From Streptomyces sp. Root1304 (lineage in GTDB: Bacteria > Actinomycetota > Actinomycetes > Streptomycetales > Streptomycetaceae), in contig NZ_LMEP01000012.1 in assembly GCF_001426405.1 (NCBI RefSeq), positions 263,948 to 327,947 on the forward strand: a stretch of 64,000 bases of DNA. The letters are read 5' to 3'. Of the stretch, positions 16,046-23,959 are shown piece after piece. The notes under the pieces are model-generated. The model was not told the DNA's origin, did no database searches, and saw only the letters and a list, made by a program, of their open reading frames with translations. The position numbers were made by a program, and so were the translations under genes. The first letter of the stretch is position 1, and each line of letters starts with the position of its first letter.

Positions 16046-18247
16046 TCACGAGAACCGCCGCAGCCGGAGGCTGTTGGATACGACGAACACGGACGAAAGG
16101 GCCATGGCGAGGCCCGCGATCATCGGATTGAGCAGTCCGGCCGCCGCGAGCGGCAGCGCGGCCACGTTGTAGCCGAAGGCCCACCCGAGGTTGCCCTTGA
16201 TCGTCGCCAGGGTCCGCCGGGAGAGCCGGATGGCGTCCGCCGCGACCCGCAGGTCACCCCGTACCAGCGTCAGATCGCTCGCCTCGATCGCCGCGTCGGT
16301 GCCCGTCCCCATCGCCAGGCCGAGGTCCGCCGTGGCGAGCGCGGCCGCGTCGTTGACCCCGTCGCCGACCATCGCGACCGTCCGGCCCTCCGCCCGGAGC
16401 CGGCGGACGACCTCGGCCTTCTCCTCGGGCAGCACCTCCGCGATCACCTCGTCGATGCCGACCTCGGCGGCCACCGCCTCCGCCACTGCCCGGTGGTCCC
16501 CGGTGAGCAGCACCGGGCGCAGCCCGAGGCCGCGCAGCCGGGTGACGGCCTCGGCGCTGGTGTCCTTGACGGTGTCCGCGACGGTCAGGGTCCCCCGGGC
16601 GAGCCCGTCCCAGGCGACGTGGACGGCGCCGGGCCCGGCCTCCGCCGGGACCTCGACGTTCTCGGCGGCGAGCAGCGCGGCCCGCCCGACGAGGACCAGG
16701 TGGCCCTCGACGGAGCCGCGCACACCGAGCCCGGGGACGTTCTCGAAGGTCTTCGGCGCGGGCAGCTCCCCGCACCGCTCGGCGGCCGCGGCGGCGACCG
16801 CGCGGGCCACCGGGTGCTCGGAGGAGTGCTCCAGGGCCCCCGCGAGCCGAAGCAGGGTGTCCTCGTCGACGTCGCCGCCCTCGTACGCGTGCACCTTCCG
16901 CAGCGACATCCGGCCGGTGGTGACCGTGCCGGTCTTGTCGAGGACGACCGTGTCGACCCGGCGGGTGGACTCCAGGACCTCGGGGCCCTTGATGAGGATG
17001 CCGAGCTGGGCGCCCCGGCCGGTGCCGACCATGAGCGCGGTGGGGGTCGCGAGGCCGAGGGCGCAGGGGCAGGCGATGATCAGGACGGCGACGGCGGCGG
17101 TGAAGGAGGCCGTGGCGTCGTCGGTCACGAGGAGCCAGGTGACCAGGGTGCCGAGCGCGATGAGCAGCACCGCGGGGACGAAGACGGCGGAGATGCGGTC
17201 GGCGAGCCGCTGTACCTCGGCCTTGCCGTTCTGGGCGTCCTCGACGAGCTTCGCCATCCGGGCAAGCCGGGTGTCGGCGCCGACCCGGGTGGCGCGGACG
17301 ACGAGCCGGCCGGACACGTTGACGCAGCCGCCGGTGACGGCGCTGCCCTCGGTGACGTCGAGGGGCAGGGACTCGCCGGTGAGGAGGGAGGCGTCGACGG
17401 CGGAGGCGCCCTCGGTGACGGTGCCGTCGGTGGCGATCTTCTCCCCGGGGCGTACGAGGAAGAGGTCGCCGGCGCGCAGGGCGTCGACCGGGACGCGGAC
17501 CTCGGTTCCGTCGCGCAGTACGGCCACGTCCTTGGCGCCCAGGTCCATCAGGGCCCGGAGCGCGGCGCCCGCCTTCCGTTTGGCGCGGGCCTCCAGGTAG
17601 CGGCCGAGCAGGATGAAGGTGACGACTCCGGCGGCGACCTCCAGGTAGATCGCGGAGGAGGCCTCGGAGCGGTCCACGGTCAGGTCGAAGCCGTGCCGCA
17701 TGCCGGGCATGCCCGCGTCGCCGAGGAAGAGGGCCCAGAGCGACCAGCCGAAGGCGGCGAGGGTGCCGACGGAGACGAGGGTGTCCATGGTGGCGGCGCC
17801 GTGCCGGAGGTTGGTCCAGGCGGCCCGGTGGAAGGGGAGCCCGCCCCAGACGACGACGGGGGCGGCGAGGGTCAGGGAGAGCCACTGCCAGTTGTCGAAC
17901 TGGAGCGAGGGGACCATGGAGAGCAGGACGACGGGGGCGGCGAGGACGGCGGAGACGGTGAGCCGCTGCCGGAGGGAGGCGAGCTCGGGGTCCTCGTGGG
18001 CGTCCTCGTCGGCTGTCGGCTCGGGCCGCGGCGGCGGGGACTCCTCGGCGGTGTAGCCGGTCCTGACGACGGTGGCGATCAGCGCGTCGACCGGGACCTC
18101 CGGCGGGTGTTCGACGCGGGCCTTCTCGGTGGCGTAGTTGACCGTCGCGGTCACCCCGTCCATCCGGTTGAGCTTCTTCTCGACACGGGCGGCGCAGGAG
18201 GCGCAGGTCATGCCACCGATCGTGAGCTCGGTGATCGTGGACGTCAT
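16046..18247 (-). CDS. copA: Copper-exporting P1B-type ATPase CopA
   Basis: 733-residue Cu(I)-translocating P-type ATPase. One N-terminal heavy-metal-associated domain (GMTCASCA, residues 12-19) is followed by eight membrane spans, the metal site CPC in IIACPCALG (about 393-395), the phosphorylation motif DKTGT (about 435) and the hinge motif GDGVNDAAAL near 650. It pumps copper out of the cytoplasm. It is downstream of copZ on the same strand, with a hairpin in the 72-bp gap, and belongs to the CsoR-controlled operon starting at the operator 18586-18602. ATG start at 18247. Confidence 0.96.
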   Translation of the reverse strand: MTSTITELTIGGMTCASCAARVEKKLNRMDGVTATVNYATEKARVEHPPEVPVDALIATVVRTGYTAEESPPPRPEPTADEDAHEDPELASLRQRLTVSAVLAAPVVLLSMVPSLQFDNWQWLSLTLAAPVVVWGGLPFHRAAWTNLRHGAATMDTLVSVGTLAAFGWSLWALFLGDAGMPGMRHGFDLTVDRSEASSAIYLEVAAGVVTFILLGRYLEARAKRKAGAALRALMDLGAKDVAVLRDGTEVRVPVDALRAGDLFLVRPGEKIATDGTVTEGASAVDASLLTGESLPLDVTEGSAVTGGCVNVSGRLVVRATRVGADTRLARMAKLVEDAQNGKAEVQRLADRISAVFVPAVLLIALGTLVTWLLVTDDATASFTAAVAVLIIACPCALGLATPTALMVGTGRGAQLGILIKGPEVLESTRRVDTVVLDKTGTVTTGRMSLRKVHAYEGGDVDEDTLLRLAGALEHSSEHPVARAVAAAAAERCGELPAPKTFENVPGLGVRGSVEGHLVLVGRAALLAAENVEVPAEAGPGAVHVAWDGLARGTLTVADTVKDTSAEAVTRLRGLGLRPVLLTGDHRAVAEAVAAEVGIDEVIAEVLPEEKAEVVRRLRAEGRTVAMVGDGVNDAAALATADLGLAMGTGTDAAIEASDLTLVRGDLRVAADAIRLSRRTLATIKGNLGWAFGYNVAALPLAAAGLLNPMIAGLAMALSSVFVVSNSLRLRRFS

Positions 18248-18265
18248 GAGCGGTTCCCAACGGGA

Positions 18266-18298
18266 GCAGGGTCGTACCAGCCAACGGTACGACCCTGC
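18266..18298 (-). terminator. Intercistronic hairpin between copZ and copA
   Basis: Perfect 13-bp arms GCAGGGTCGTACC (18266-18278) and GGTACGACCCTGC (18286-18298) with a 7-nt loop. It has no U-tract. Placed between two genes of one operon, it would act as a partial terminator or as an RNA-stabilising 3' end that gives more copZ than copA message. Confidence 0.7.
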
Positions 18299-18319
18299 GG
18301 GGTGGTGACGGGGGAGCGG

Positions 18320-18544
18320 TCAGACCAGCTCGTAGCCGGCCTCGTCGACGGCGGCGCGGACGGCCTCCTCGTCGAGCGGGGCGGCGGAGACGACGGTGAC
18401 CTGACCGGTCGCGGCGACGGCCGTGACCGAGGAGACGCCGGGGAGCTCGGAGATCTCGCTGGAGACGGCGCCCTCGCAGTGGCCGCAGGTCATGCCCTTG
18501 ACCTGGTAGACGGTGGTGAGTTCGGTCTTCGTCTCTGCGGTCAT
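18320..18544 (-). CDS. copZ: Copper chaperone CopZ (HMA domain)
   Basis: 74-residue single heavy-metal-associated domain with the copper site GMTCGHC (Cys20, Cys23) and the ferredoxin-like beta-alpha-beta-beta-alpha-beta pattern. It binds cytoplasmic Cu(I) and hands it to CopA, encoded next in the operon. GAGGAG precedes the ATG at 18544. First gene after the CsoR operator. Confidence 0.94.
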   Translation of the reverse strand: MTAETKTELTTVYQVKGMTCGHCEGAVSSEISELPGVSSVTAVAATGQVTVVSAAPLDEEAVRAAVDEAGYELV

Positions 18545-18585
18545 GGCGTTCTCCTCGTGGGTTCAGTGCCGTACACCACCAGATT

Positions 18586-18602
18586 ATACCCCTAGGGGGT
18601 AT
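18586..18602 (-). promoter_or_regulatory. CsoR operator of copZA
   Basis: ATACCCCTAGGGGGTAT is a near-perfect CsoR operator, the site from which the copper-sensing repressor CsoR is released by Cu(I). It is 42 bp upstream of copZ. The stop codon of the preceding prsW gene (18592-18594) is part of the operator. No csoR gene lies in the window. Confidence 0.9.
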
Positions 18603-19533
18603 GAATTCCAGTCAGGGCGCGATCGTGCCGCGCCAGCGATCTCAGCCACAGGAGTCCGGCCAGGGTCACGAGCACGAGTCCGCCCACCGAGAAGAGGGTG
18701 AAGAGGTGCTGCTGCTGGTCGGTCGGCTGCGGGAGGTATCCCTGGGCGAAGAGCGAACGGTCGAGGCTGGTGGTGGTCAGCTGGAGAACCAGCCAGAGCG
18801 CGATGCCGTGCATCGAGTCCCAGAGCGCGTGCAGCACCGCGACGCCGAGGTACGTGCCGATGACCGGCCAGGTGAAGCGGAAGCGGCCGTCGGGGCGGCG
18901 GAAGGCGAGCAGGACCCCGCCCGCGACGGCCGTCCACAGGCCGTGTCCGAAGGGGGCGAGCAGGCCGCGCAGGATCTCGGTCTCCAGGAGGGCGCGCAGG
19001 TCGATGCCGTCCATGGTGACGGCGGCGTTGAAGGCGTATCCGGCGCTCTCGAAGGCGGCGAAGCCGAAGCCGACCGAGCCGCCGAGCACGATTCCGGCCC
19101 GGACGCCCCGCAGCTGGGGGTGACGGCGGACGACGAACATCAGCGCCGCCAGCTTCACCGCCTCCTCGATCAGGCCCACCCCGAGGAACATCCACAGGGA
19201 GGGGTGGAGCAGGTAGTACTCCATGACCGAGGCGCCGAGCACGCCGAGGACCCCGCCGGTGACGAAGCAGCCGAGGATCACCGGCACCCCGAGGTCCCGG
19301 CCGTGCCGCTCGTACGCCCAGAGCACGAAGACGGCAGGGACGAGGAAGCTGCCGAGCAGGATGAGGGTGGGGAGGAGCGTGGTGTTCTCGGTGGTGTACG
19401 TGACGACCGCCGTCAGCACCCAGAGCGCCAGACCGCCCCAGAGGCAGCGCTTCCACAGGCCGGGGCGCGGTACCGGGGTCGGCGGGGCCGCCGGGGGTGG
19501 CGGTGTCTGCGTGATGGGCGGGTACTCGTGCAC
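18592..19533 (-). CDS. PrsW family intramembrane metalloprotease
   Basis: 313-residue polytopic membrane protein with the PrsW signatures: EEAVKL (two Glu, about residue 126), FAAFESAGYAF (about 160), GHGLWTAVAGG (about 200) and LHALWDS (about 238). PrsW-type proteases cleave membrane substrates such as anti-sigma factors. The N-terminus is a short Pro-rich cytoplasmic stretch. Start GTG 19533, preceded by GGAGG 8 bp away; longer starts are not supported. Its stop codon lies inside the CsoR operator, so transcription through prsW would cross the copZ promoter. It is divergent from the antiporter gene. Substrate unknown. Confidence 0.88.
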   Translation of the reverse strand: MHEYPPITQTPPPPAAPPTPVPRPGLWKRCLWGGLALWVLTAVVTYTTENTTLLPTLILLGSFLVPAVFVLWAYERHGRDLGVPVILGCFVTGGVLGVLGASVMEYYLLHPSLWMFLGVGLIEEAVKLAALMFVVRRHPQLRGVRAGIVLGGSVGFGFAAFESAGYAFNAAVTMDGIDLRALLETEILRGLLAPFGHGLWTAVAGGVLLAFRRPDGRFRFTWPVIGTYLGVAVLHALWDSMHGIALWLVLQLTTTSLDRSLFAQGYLPQPTDQQQHLFTLFSVGGLVLVTLAGLLWLRSLARHDRALTGIHTP

Positions 19534-19597
19534 GAGAAGACCTCCAAGTCCCTCCGCCGCCGGGTGATCTGACCGGAGCTTATGGTAAATACCCCAT

Positions 19598-20827
19598 ATG
19601 TCGCATTCGGGGACCACGCTCATCCTGATCATGGCCATCGCCGTCCTGGCGCCGCTGCTCGCCTACGGGGTCGGCCGCAAGGTCCCCGTACCCCTCGTCA
19701 TCTTCGAGATCCTGCTCGGCATCCTCATCGGCCCCGACGTCCTCGACTGGGCCCGACCCGGCGAGCTGATCGACGGGCTCTCGCAACTCGGCCTCACCAT
19801 GCTGATCTTCCTCGCGGGGTACGAGATCGAGTTCGGCAAGGTGCGCGGCGACACCCTCCGGCGCTCCGTCCGGGCCTGGGTCATCGCCCTCGTGGTCGGG
19901 CTCGGCACCGGCGTCCTGCTCGGCGGCGGCTACACCAAGGGCGTCTTCATCGGGGTCGCGCTCACCAGCACCGCGCTCGGCACCGTCCTGCCCGTACTGC
20001 GGGACGCGGGCGACCTCCGCGGGCGGTTCGGCTCTGTCGTCATGGCCTTCGGGGCGGTCGGCGAGTTCGGCCCCATCATCGCGATGGCGCTGCTGCTCAG
20101 CGGGCGTGGCGCGGGCGAGTCGACCGTGCTCCTCGCCGTCTTCGCCGCGCTCACCGCCGGGGCCGTCCTCTGGGCGCTGCGGCCGCGCCCGCCGTGGTTC
20201 TCGAAGATCATCGCCAAGACCCTGCACAGCAGCGCCCAGTTCGCGGTCCGGTTCGTCTTCCTGCTGCTCGCCGTGATGCTGGGCGCGTCGGAGGCGCTCG
20301 GGCTCGACATCCTGCTCGGCGCCTTCGCGGCCGGACTCATCACCCGGCTCGTGCTGACCGGGGCGGCGCCCGAGTCCGGCCCGCAGATCCTGGAGAAGGT
20401 CGAGGCCGTCGGCTTCGGCTTCCTGGTGCCGGTCTTCTTCATCGTCACCGGCATCGAGTTCGACCTCGACTCGCTCCTCGACGGCGGCCGGACCCTGCTC
20501 CTGCTGCCGGTCTTCCTGCTGCTCTTCCTGGTGGTGCGGGGCGGCCCGATCTGGTTCCTCGCCCCGCGCGACCTCGACCGCGAGGACCGGAGCGGGCTCG
20601 TCCTGTACGGCTCCACCGCGCTGCCGCTCGTCGTCGCCATCACCACGATCGGCGTGGACGACAAGGCGATGACGGCGGGCGAGGCGGCGGCGCTCGTCGG
20701 GGCCGGCATGCTCTCGGTCCTCGTCTTCCCGCTGCTCGCGCTGAAGGTGCGGTCGGGGAAGGGTGAGGGGAAGGGGGAGGGAGCGGACGCGCTTTCCGAG
20801 CGGGTCAGCGGTTCGGAGTCGTGGTGA
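19598..20827 (+). CDS. CPA2-type cation:proton antiporter (KefB-like membrane domain)
   Basis: 409-residue membrane antiporter with about twelve hydrophobic segments and the Na+/H+ exchanger fold (LVIFEILLGILIGP at about 33-46, LIFLAGYEIEF at about 70-80, GAFAAGLITRL near 245). It lacks the C-terminal TrkA-N domain of KefB, so it resembles the short GerN/NapA type. It would exchange Na+ or K+ for protons. The last 20 residues are a Gly/Glu/Lys/Ser-rich tail. The ATG at 19598 is 65 bp from the divergent prsW start. Its last 23 bp overlap the end of the convergent TetR gene. Confidence 0.9.
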   Translation: MSHSGTTLILIMAIAVLAPLLAYGVGRKVPVPLVIFEILLGILIGPDVLDWARPGELIDGLSQLGLTMLIFLAGYEIEFGKVRGDTLRRSVRAWVIALVVGLGTGVLLGGGYTKGVFIGVALTSTALGTVLPVLRDAGDLRGRFGSVVMAFGAVGEFGPIIAMALLLSGRGAGESTVLLAVFAALTAGAVLWALRPRPPWFSKIIAKTLHSSAQFAVRFVFLLLAVMLGASEALGLDILLGAFAAGLITRLVLTGAAPESGPQILEKVEAVGFGFLVPVFFIVTGIEFDLDSLLDGGRTLLLLPVFLLLFLVVRGGPIWFLAPRDLDREDRSGLVLYGSTALPLVVAITTIGVDDKAMTAGEAAALVGAGMLSVLVFPLLALKVRSGKGEGKGEGADALSERVSGSESW

Positions 20828-21461
20828 CCCGCGCGGGTGCGAGCGGCTCGCCGGTCAGCGGGCTGAGGTAGCGCAGGAGGAGGGTCTTCAACTCGTTGAT
20901 GGTCGCGTCCCGCTCGGGGCCCTCGGGCGCGGCCAGGACGAGCCCCAGGCCGCCCTTGAAGACGGAGAAGGTCATCGCGGCCACCCGCGCGCGGTCCGGG
21001 GCGGGCGTCTCCGGCGCGTAGTGGGCGATGACCTCCTGCACGCGCGCGAGGAGCGAGGCGTGCAGGGCGTCGTGCTCCTCGGCGATCCGGCCGGGCACCT
21101 CGGAGCCGTGCATCAGGGCGAGGAAGGCGGGGTTCGCGCAGTTGAACTCGATCATCGGGTCGACGACCGCGTCGAGCAGCTCGGGCAGCGGCAGCGCGAG
21201 GTTCTCCGGGACGAACGCCTGGCCGTGGGCCTCGCGCATCTCGTGCATCAGGCGCTCGCCGAGCTCGATCGCTATGGCTTCCTTGTTCGGGAAGTACTGG
21301 TAGAGCGTGCCGGGCGAGACGTGGGCTTCCCGGGCGATGGCGTTGGTGCTGGCCGCCGTGTAGCCGTTCGCGCAGAAGACGTTCGCGGCGGCCTGGAGCA
21401 GCTGCGCGATGCGGCGCTCGCCGCGCGCCTGGTGGCGGCGCGGCTTCGGTTCTTCGGACAC
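20805..21461 (-). CDS. TetR family transcriptional regulator
   Basis: 218-residue TetR repressor. HTH spans residues 15-61 (IAQLLQAAANVFCANGYTAA, then VSPGTLYQYFPNKEAI), with a C-terminal ligand domain that includes FKGGLGLVLAAP. GTG start at 21461. It is divergent from the MMPL exporter gene, with two matching 20-bp palindromes in the gap, the standard layout of a drug-responsive repressor and its pump. The 3' end overlaps the antiporter gene by 23 bp on the other strand. The inducer is unknown. Confidence 0.93.
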   Translation of the reverse strand: MSEEPKPRRHQARGERRIAQLLQAAANVFCANGYTAASTNAIAREAHVSPGTLYQYFPNKEAIAIELGERLMHEMREAHGQAFVPENLALPLPELLDAVVDPMIEFNCANPAFLALMHGSEVPGRIAEEHDALHASLLARVQEVIAHYAPETPAPDRARVAAMTFSVFKGGLGLVLAAPEGPERDATINELKTLLLRYLSPLTGEPLAPARVTTTPNR

Positions 21462-21495
21462 GGTTGTCCCCAGCTCTCCTCAACGCGATTGACAA

Positions 21496-21515
21496 ACACG
21501 AGCGGTCGCTCGCAT
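21496..21515. promoter_or_regulatory. TetR operator site 1
   Basis: 20-bp palindrome with core CGAGCGGTCGCTCG, 35 bp upstream of the tetR start. It shares the pattern ACRCGAGYGRTCRCTCGYRT with site 2, centre to centre 29 bp (about three helical turns). Confidence 0.8.
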
Positions 21516-21524
21516 TCTTGGAAA

Positions 21525-21544
21525 ACGCGAGTGATCACTCGTGT
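21525..21544. promoter_or_regulatory. TetR operator site 2
   Basis: 20-bp palindrome with the perfect core CGAGTGATCACTCG, 81 bp upstream of the MMPL exporter start. It pairs with site 1 on the same DNA face and probably overlaps the exporter promoter. Confidence 0.8.
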
Positions 21545-21624
21545 TTGCCAGTCTATGGCAACGGGTGACCCATGTGACCTGCCGGGAAGCGAGCACAGGG
21601 GTCAGGTGAAGGGGACACCTCGTC

Positions 21625-23937
21625 ATGGCCGAAGTCAAGAAATCAGCACCCGGGGGAGGGGCCGCGCGGGCGGCCGGGGCCGGGGGGCCGGGGACGGCCG
21701 GGGCCGCCGGGGCGTCCGGAGCGTCCGGGGCCGGGGGGTGGACGCGGTTCGTCACCGTCCGCCCCCGCCTCACCCTGTTCGTGGCCCTCGTCCTCACCGC
21801 CCTCGCGGTGCTGGCCGGCGGCGGGGTCGCCGACCGGATGGGCAGCGGCGGCTGGGAGGACCCGACCGCCGAGTCCACGTACGCGCTCGAGGCCCTGGAA
21901 CAGCGGTTCCCCGGCTCCCAGCCCAACCTGCTCCTCCTCGTCGACGCAGGCCCCGCCGGGGCCGACGACCCGGCGGTCGCCGCCGAGGCCCGGAGGCTGG
22001 CCGAGCGGCTCGACGCCGAGCCGGGCGTCGAGGGCGTCGGCTCCTACTGGTCCACGGGCTCGCCCGCCCTCCGCTCCGAGGACGGCCGGCAGGCCGTGAT
22101 CGCCGCCCGGATCGCCGGCGAGGAGAAGGACGCCGCCGCCGTCCTCGACCGGATCGCCCCCGCCTACCGGGGCACGCACGGGCCCGTCGAGGTCTCCCTC
22201 GGCGGCGGTCTCGCCGTCCGCCACGAGATGCAGACGATCATCCAGGAGGACCTGCTGAGGGCCGAGCTGATCGCCCTGCCCCTCACCCTCGTCCTGCTGG
22301 TCATGGTCTTCGGCAGCGCCGTCGCCGCCCTGCTGCCGCTCGGCGTCGGCATCGTCGCCATCCTCGGCACCAACGCCGTCCTGCGCGGCATCACCGAGTT
22401 CACCGACGTCTCCGTCTTCGCGCAGAACCTGACGACCGCCCTCGGGCTCGGACTCGCCATCGACTACGCCCTGTTCGTCGTCCGCCGCTACCGCGAGGAA
22501 CTCGCCGCCGGGGCCGACACGTACACCGCCGTCCGCACCACCCTGCGCACCGCCGGACGGACCGTGCTCTTCTCCGCCCTGACCGTCGCCGTCTCGCTCG
22601 CCGCGATGCTGGTCTTCCCGCAGTACTTCCTGCGCTCCTTCGCGTACGCCGGGATCGCGGTCGTCCTGCTCGCCGCGACGGCGGCGCTCACCCTGCTCCC
22701 GGCGGCCCTCGTGCTGCTCGGCGACCGGGTCAACGCGCTCGACCTGCGGCGCCTCCTGCGGCGTGACGCGTCCGGCGGCGGCCGGGACCGAGGCGAGGGC
22801 GCGGGCTGGGCCCGGGCCGCCGCGCTCGTCATGCGCCGCGCGCCGGTCTTCGCCGTCCTCACCACCGCCGGACTCGTCCTCCTCGGACTGCCCTTCCTGG
22901 GCGTGCGCTTCGGCACCGCCGACGACCGCCAGCTCCCCGTCACCGCCTCCTCCCGGGTCGTCCAGGACGAGCTGCGGGAGGGCTTCCCCGGCGACCCCGG
23001 CGGCGGGATCACCGTGCTCGCAGAAGGGACGGCGACCCCCGCCCAGTACGCGGCCTACCGGGAGCGGATCGCCGCCCTCGACGGTGTCGCGCGGGCCGAC
23101 GGACCGGTGACCGCCGGCGGCGGCCACGCCTACTTCACCGTCGTGCCCGAGGGCGAGACCGTCGGCGCCGAGGCCCAGCGGGCCGTGGCGGAACTGCGGG
23201 CCGCACCCGCCCCGTTCGAGACCTCCGTCACCGGGCAGGCCGCCGTCCTCGTCGACTCCAAGGCCGCCCTCGCCGAGCGGCTGCCCTGGGCCGCGGGCAT
23301 CATCGTGCTCGTCACCCTGCTGCTCGTCTTCCTGCTCACCGGCAGCGTCCTCATCCCCGTCCAGGCCGTCGTCCTCAACGCGCTCAGCCTCACGGCGATG
23401 TTCGGCGCGGTCGTCTGGGTCTTCCAGGACGGGCACCTCGCCGGACTCCTCGGCTTCACACCCACCGGCGACATCGAGACCACCCTGCCCGTCCTCATGT
23501 TCTGCGTGGCCTTCGGACTCTCCATGGACTACGGGGTGTTCCTGCTCTCCCGCATCAAGGAGGAGTACGACGCCACCGGCGACCACGAGCACTCCGTCCG
23601 CTTCGGGCTGCGCCACACCGGCGGGCTCATCACCGCCGCCGCCGTGATCCTCGCGGTCGTGATGGTCGCCATCGGCACCTCCCGCGTCACCAACACCAAG
23701 ATGCTCGGCCTCGGCGTGGCCCTCGCCGTCCTCATGGACGCCATGGTGGTCCGCAGTCTCCTCGTCCCGTCCGTGATGAGACTGACCGGCCGCCTCACCT
23801 GGTGGGCCCCCGGTCCGCTGCGCCGCTTCCACGACCGTTTCGGGATCAGCGAGTCGGACACGTACAACCCTGAGCCGACTCAGGGTGTCGAAGAAGTGTC
23901 CGAGAAGCGGCGGGAGGCGACCTCCCTCCGCACATGA
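21625..23937 (+). CDS. MMPL family RND-type transporter
   Basis: 770-residue MMPL exporter with the two-fold repeat of the family: one membrane span near 47-65, an external loop, five spans (about 210-370), a second external loop and five more spans (about 555-725). The family motif GLGLAIDYALFVVRRYREE (about 273-291) and its second-half counterpart CVAFGLSMDYGVFLLSRI (about 626-643) carry the proton-relay Asp-Tyr pairs. Such proteins export lipids or drugs. The first 38 residues are a Gly/Ala-rich low-complexity stretch coded by repeats of GGGGCCGGG type, before the first membrane segment. It is controlled by the divergent TetR. Confidence 0.93.
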   Translation: MAEVKKSAPGGGAARAAGAGGPGTAGAAGASGASGAGGWTRFVTVRPRLTLFVALVLTALAVLAGGGVADRMGSGGWEDPTAESTYALEALEQRFPGSQPNLLLLVDAGPAGADDPAVAAEARRLAERLDAEPGVEGVGSYWSTGSPALRSEDGRQAVIAARIAGEEKDAAAVLDRIAPAYRGTHGPVEVSLGGGLAVRHEMQTIIQEDLLRAELIALPLTLVLLVMVFGSAVAALLPLGVGIVAILGTNAVLRGITEFTDVSVFAQNLTTALGLGLAIDYALFVVRRYREELAAGADTYTAVRTTLRTAGRTVLFSALTVAVSLAAMLVFPQYFLRSFAYAGIAVVLLAATAALTLLPAALVLLGDRVNALDLRRLLRRDASGGGRDRGEGAGWARAAALVMRRAPVFAVLTTAGLVLLGLPFLGVRFGTADDRQLPVTASSRVVQDELREGFPGDPGGGITVLAEGTATPAQYAAYRERIAALDGVARADGPVTAGGGHAYFTVVPEGETVGAEAQRAVAELRAAPAPFETSVTGQAAVLVDSKAALAERLPWAAGIIVLVTLLLVFLLTGSVLIPVQAVVLNALSLTAMFGAVVWVFQDGHLAGLLGFTPTGDIETTLPVLMFCVAFGLSMDYGVFLLSRIKEEYDATGDHEHSVRFGLRHTGGLITAAAVILAVVMVAIGTSRVTNTKMLGLGVALAVLMDAMVVRSLLVPSVMRLTGRLTWWAPGPLRRFHDRFGISESDTYNPEPTQGVEEVSEKRREATSLRT

Positions 23938-23959
23938 CGTGCGAACAGATGGGCATTTC

